Of a stretch of 62,693 bases of DNA, positions 59,511 through 62,693 are shown piece by piece. Below the pieces are notes generated by a model, which saw nothing but the letters and a program-made list of their open reading frames with translations, had not been told where the DNA came from and made no database searches. Each line of letters begins with the position of its first letter. Position 1 is the stretch's first letter. The position numbers and the translations under genes were made by a program. This DNA is from an uncultured Clostridia bacterium (GTDB lineage Bacteria; Bacillota; Clostridia; Christensenellales; Pumilibacteraceae): assembly GCA_947086925.1 (NCBI GenBank), contig CAMUAL010000006.1:1-62693 (forward strand), in the 5' to 3' direction.

Positions 59511-61288
59511 GCGCGCTCGCCTCCTTTAACGGAAGATACGTTTACGGCTGTCTCACCCGAATTTTTATTGCTTCCTTTGGTTTGCGAGTTGCATATTTCG
59601 CGGTATACTTCGCATGATTCGAGCAGTTCGTCGTGCTTGCCGCAACCTGCGCAACCGCCGTTGTCGAGCACCAAAATATTGTCCGCATGCATAAGGCTGA
59701 ATGCGCGCTGACTTATTAAAATGATTGCGGGATTATAGGGGAGAGCCGCAAGCGCGTGCCGCATTTTCGATTCGGTCGCGTAATCGAGCGCGCTCGACGA
59801 GTCGTCTAAAATGAGAATTTCGGGTTGTGACACAAGTGCGCGGGCAACCGTAAGGCGTTGCCGCTGTCCGCCGGAAAAATTCCGCCCGCCGCGGCTTACT
59901 GGACTGTCGAGTCCCTCGGGTAAGTCTTTAACAAAGTCTGCCGCCTGCGCCGCCTCCAACGCCGCCCAAATTTCTTCGTCGGTTGCGTTTATGTTACCGA
60001 ACGTAAGATTGTAGCGCAAGCTGCCCGAAAACAGCACCGCCTTTTGCGGCACGATTCCTATTTTTCCGCGTAAGGCGGTAAACGGATATTCTTTAATGTT
60101 TACGCCGTCAATCGAAATACTGCCGTCGCTTACGTCGTAAAAACGGGGAATAAGATTGGCAAGAGTGGATTTGCCGCTTCCCGTAGAGCCTATAATACCC
60201 AGCGTTTCGCCTTTGCCGAGTTTAAAGCTTATGTTTTTGATTGCCTCTTTGCCGCCTTTGTAGTAGGCAAAGCTCACATTGTTAAATTCGAGTTTGGCAC
60301 TGCCTTCAATCGGCTCGGGGCATGCGCTTGCGTTTTCGGTCAGCGCGGGTTTGGTTTCGAACACTTCGTTGATTCTTGCCGCCGATGCCGACGCCTTTGT
60401 AAAGGTAACGGCAAGATTAGCGGTTACCACAAGCGCGAGCAGTATTTGCGACAGATAGTTTATAAGCGAAACAACTTCGCCTTGCGTCAAGTTTCCCGCA
60501 TAAACGGTTTTGCCGCCGAAGTACAGAACGGCGATTATCGCAAAGTTTATAACCGCATAGGTAAGAGGATTGAGCAGTGCCGCTATTGCGGTTGCTTTCA
60601 CGTTCTTTTTTTTCAGCGAATCGGCGGAATCGAAAAAGTCGCGCTGTTCGTTTTCTTGATTCGAAAACGCGCGAACCACTCTCGCGCCCGAAAGAGTTTC
60701 GCGGGTAAGAAGCGAAACTTCGTCGAGGTTGTTTTGAATCTTGCGATAGTATGGTGAAGTACGAGTCATTACAACGAATAAAATCACGCTTACTATAACC
60801 GCGGTAATCAAAAAGATTATGCTTATTTTCGGGCTTATGGATATTGCCATAACAAGCGCGCCCACTACCAAAAACGGAGCGCGCAACACAAGGCGTATAA
60901 ACATTGCAACGCCCACCTGCGCCTGAATCGTGTCGGAATTTATGCGGGTTAGCAGTCCCGCCGTTCCGAACTTATCAGTCTCTCCGATAGACAGCGAATT
61001 TATGTGGCGGTATAGTGCGCCCCTAAGGTTAGTGCCGAACCCTTGACTTGCCTTAGCCGCCATAAATTGCGCCGTTACGGCGAAAATAAGACCCGACAGC
61101 CCGAGTGCAATCATAACCGCGCCCATTTTCCAAACGTGAGAGGAGTTGTTTGCGTTTATTCCCTTATCGATTATGCTTGCAACGACAAGCGGAATAATAA
61201 GTTCGAAAACCGCCTCCAAAAGTTTGAAAAGCGGACCCAACACCGTAACCGCGCGATACCCTTTTAAAAATCGTAAAAGCTTTTTCAT
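59507..61288 (-). CDS. ABC exporter half-transporter, degenerate-Walker-B subunit
   Basis: The protein has 593 residues from the ATG at 61288 (MKKLLRFLKGYR); upstream Met codons lie near the promoter. It has six helices and an ATPase domain with Walker A GSTGSGKST and signature FSGGQRQR. Walker B is ILILDDSS, where D496 replaces the catalytic Glu. The final switch reads ISQRAF rather than the usual H-loop IAHR, so His is replaced by Gln. This half thus supplies a good signature but a non-catalytic site, as in known heterodimeric exporters. Between domains (about 60297-60330) it contains ACPEPIEGSA, which looks like a translated repeat insertion. Confidence 0.9.
   Translation of the reverse strand: MKKLLRFLKGYRAVTVLGPLFKLLEAVFELIIPLVVASIIDKGINANNSSHVWKMGAVMIALGLSGLIFAVTAQFMAAKASQGFGTNLRGALYRHINSLSIGETDKFGTAGLLTRINSDTIQAQVGVAMFIRLVLRAPFLVVGALVMAISISPKISIIFLITAVIVSVILFVVMTRTSPYYRKIQNNLDEVSLLTRETLSGARVVRAFSNQENEQRDFFDSADSLKKKNVKATAIAALLNPLTYAVINFAIIAVLYFGGKTVYAGNLTQGEVVSLINYLSQILLALVVTANLAVTFTKASASAARINEVFETKPALTENASACPEPIEGSAKLEFNNVSFAYYKGGKEAIKNISFKLGKGETLGIIGSTGSGKSTLANLIPRFYDVSDGSISIDGVNIKEYPFTALRGKIGIVPQKAVLFSGSLRYNLTFGNINATDEEIWAALEAAQAADFVKDLPEGLDSPVSRGGRNFSGGQRQRLTVARALVSQPEILILDDSSSALDYATESKMRHALAALPYNPAIILISQRAFSLMHADNILVLDNGGCAGCGKHDELLESCEVYREICNSQTKGSNKNSGETAVNVSSVKGGERA
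60297..60330. repeat. Possible repeat-derived insert (PEPIEG) within the ABC gene
   Basis: On the coding strand it reads GCATGCCCCGAGCCGATTGA then AGGCAGTGCC, giving ACPEPIEGSA. This is close to the PEPVEG peptide encoded by dispersed palindromic repeats in many bacteria. It sits in the flexible linker between membrane and ATPase domains. Confidence 0.4.
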
Positions 61289-61319
61289 TGCCAAAACCTT
61301 TCGCTTAGTGTTTATCGGT

Positions 61320-61348
61320 ATTTTACCATATTCTTTCCGCTTTGTCAT
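61320..61348 (-). promoter_or_regulatory. Promoter of the ABC exporter operon
   Basis: On the minus strand -35 is ATGACA (61348-61343), with a 17-bp spacer and TAAAAT (61325-61320), preceded by TGG as extended -10. Confidence 0.55.
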
Positions 61349-61437
61349 GTTTTTATATATCGTTCCTTGCAATTTACGCGGTTTTTTGCCGTATATGAGT
61401 ATCGTATGATTTAAATGTAAAGACTTTTACAATTTAA

Positions 61438-61467
61438 TTGACGAAACCCTTTTAAATGAGATATAAT
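61438..61467 (+). promoter_or_regulatory. Promoter of dnaN
   Basis: TTGACG (61438-61443), an 18-bp spacer and TATAAT (61462-61467). It is followed by GGAGAAAGG (61486-61494) before the ATG at 61498. Confidence 0.82.
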
Positions 61468-61497
61468 ATAAACGAAATAACAATCGGAGAAAGGACA

Positions 61498-62604
61498 ATG
61501 AAGATAATTTGTAACGGGGCGGATTTGGCGGACGCCGTAAGTAAGGTATACAAAGCGGCATCGGCGCGCACCACAAACGTCATTTTAGAGGGAATCAAGC
61601 TTAAAGCGGCGGAAGGAAGTTTAACCCTTACGGCAACCGACTTGGAACTCGCAATCGAAAAGTGCATTGTTGCCGACGTTCTCATAGAGGGCGAAACGGT
61701 TGTGCCGGGGCGGTTCTTCTCGGAGTTCGTTAAAAAGCTCACGTTCGACCGAATCGAGCTCAGTCTTACCGAAGCCAACCAACTCAAAATAAAATACACC
61801 GACAGCGAAGGCATGCTTCAATGTATGAATCCGCTCGAATATCCGCAGATTAAAGAACTCGGCGATGCGCAAAGTTTTACAATCGCAAAAAAAGAGTTTA
61901 AAGACCTTGTAAACAAAATCGCTTTTTCCGTTTCCGCCGACGACGCCCGCCCCATGCTTAAAGGTGTGCTTATGGAAATTGCCGACGATTCCGTTACGGG
62001 CGTTGCGCTCGACGGCTACCGCTTGGCTAAGTGCATTAAGCCGATAGAAAAAACCACCGCAATGATGAGCGCGGTTGTACCCGCGCGTTGCCTTGTTGAA
62101 ATTTCAAAGCTGTTAGAGGACAACGAGGACTTAATCGAAATAAAGATTCAGCGCAATTACATGCTTGTCGACTTAGGACACACCCGTATTACAACCCGCC
62201 TTCTCGACGGCGACTTTATAAACTATAAGCAGATTATCCCCGGTTCGTTCGAAAGTAGCGTAACCGTTCCCAAAGACCAATTCGAGTCGGGCTTGGAGCG
62301 TGCAATACTTCTTGCACGTTCGGACAAAAACAACCTTGTGCGATTCGACGTTAAAGAGGGGATAATGCAACTGTCTAGTAACAGCGACATAGGCAACATA
62401 ACCGAGAAAATCCCCGTTAAGCTCAACGGTATCGACATTACAATCGCATTTAACGCCCGTTACTTTACCGAGTTGCTCCGTTATATCGACTGCGACAACA
62501 TTGTAATCAAATTTATAAATTCGGTAAGTCCTTGCGTGGTTGTTCCCGCCGGTGGCTTAGAAGACTTTATGTACCTTATTTTGCCCGTAAGAATGTTAAG
62601 CTGA
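61498..62604 (+). CDS. dnaN: DNA polymerase III beta subunit (sliding clamp)
   Basis: The protein has 368 residues from ATG 61498, chosen for its GGAGAAAGG; an upstream in-frame ATG at 61456 overlaps the -10 box. The three-domain clamp shows as MKIICNGADLADAVSKVYKAAS at the start, LTATDLELAI, DDARPMLKGVLMEI, ALDGYRLA, and the C-terminal VVPAGGLEDFMYLILPVRML. The clamp ring tethers DNA polymerase III and other enzymes to DNA. It normally follows dnaA; here it is monocistronic and divergent from an ABC exporter, at least within the window. Confidence 0.96.
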   Translation: MKIICNGADLADAVSKVYKAASARTTNVILEGIKLKAAEGSLTLTATDLELAIEKCIVADVLIEGETVVPGRFFSEFVKKLTFDRIELSLTEANQLKIKYTDSEGMLQCMNPLEYPQIKELGDAQSFTIAKKEFKDLVNKIAFSVSADDARPMLKGVLMEIADDSVTGVALDGYRLAKCIKPIEKTTAMMSAVVPARCLVEISKLLEDNEDLIEIKIQRNYMLVDLGHTRITTRLLDGDFINYKQIIPGSFESSVTVPKDQFESGLERAILLARSDKNNLVRFDVKEGIMQLSSNSDIGNITEKIPVKLNGIDITIAFNARYFTELLRYIDCDNIVIKFINSVSPCVVVPAGGLEDFMYLILPVRMLS

Positions 62605-62612
62605 TTGTACTT

Positions 62613-62621
62613 TTATTCACA
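62613..62621 (+). other. DnaA-box match after dnaN
   Basis: TTATTCACA fits the TTATNCACA consensus exactly, nine bases after the dnaN stop. The remaining bases to 62693 show no gene. Confidence 0.45.
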
Positions 62622-62693
62622 ACAAAAAACCTCTGTCAAAAGGGGCGGTGTCATAGGGATTATTTAATTTCTAAGAGAGACGGTATAGCAGAA

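Overview
The window looks like chromosome from an anaerobic, Gram-positive, fermentative bacterium of the Firmicutes, most likely an uncultured gut Clostridia lineage. The reasons are: sigma-A type promoters with 17-18 bp spacers, a SipW/TasA-type export operon, an LtaS-like sulfatase, an ecfA1-ecfA2-ecfT-truA block, a Rex/AdhE fermentation module, ferrous-iron transport by FeoAAB, and a single fab-acc operon. No phage, integrase, transposase, CRISPR array, tRNA or rRNA gene was recognised. Base and codon use look even throughout.

Layout. 1-7660: a five-gene surface-fibre-like operon containing a 1203-residue beta-helix-like secreted protein, a TasA/CalY-like fibre protein, a membrane-anchored TasA-like protein, a SipW-type signal peptidase, and a membrane protein with a duplicated uncharacterised domain. 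7660-10760: rhamnose use (rhaA, rhaB on the minus strand). 10760-12718: a secreted propeller-like protein and a leucine-rich-repeat lipoprotein. 12719-13109: a repeat island. 13110-16433: ECF transporter core and truA. 16628-19925: Na/Pi cotransporter-like protein, ribokinase and a PHP phosphoesterase. 20177-29534: fatty-acid synthesis fabH-acpP-fabD-fabG-fabF-accB-accC-accD-accA, then degV and an AlkD-like gene. 29589-33417: a small acidic protein divergent from a SWIM-SNF2 helicase. 33459-37044: a DtxR-type regulator divergent from feoA-feoA-feoB and a Cys-rich membrane protein. 37375-42327: lipoproteins, an LtaS-like enzyme and a membrane protein with 13-residue repeats. 42538-46832: glpK, an alarmone-synthetase-like protein and a polytopic membrane protein. 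47137-54602: pfkA, ppk, rex, adhE and a phosphotransferase. 54603-55129: a second repeat island. 55130-61288: a flavodoxin-ferredoxin protein, an extended SDR and a heterodimeric ABC exporter. 61498-62604: dnaN, without dnaA next to it.

Two themes stand out. The first operon has the logic of the Bacillus tapA-sipW-tasA biofilm locus but a different gene set, including a TasA-like domain fused through a membrane segment to a cytoplasmic domain. I think it is the best candidate for a little-described system. Second, several genes have a strong promoter whose -10 box lies only 6-8 bases before the start codon and no Shine-Dalgarno sequence (10760, 13110, 33848 on the minus strand, 42538; 46832 on the minus strand is close). 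This predicts leaderless mRNAs beside conventional SD-led genes.

The non-coding space is also structured. It holds dispersed imperfect inverted repeats, a recurrent small hairpin, two composite repeat islands sharing the same modules, and a four-copy 35-bp tandem repeat directly before pfkA. All functional names come from motif and family recognition by eye; no database search was run.
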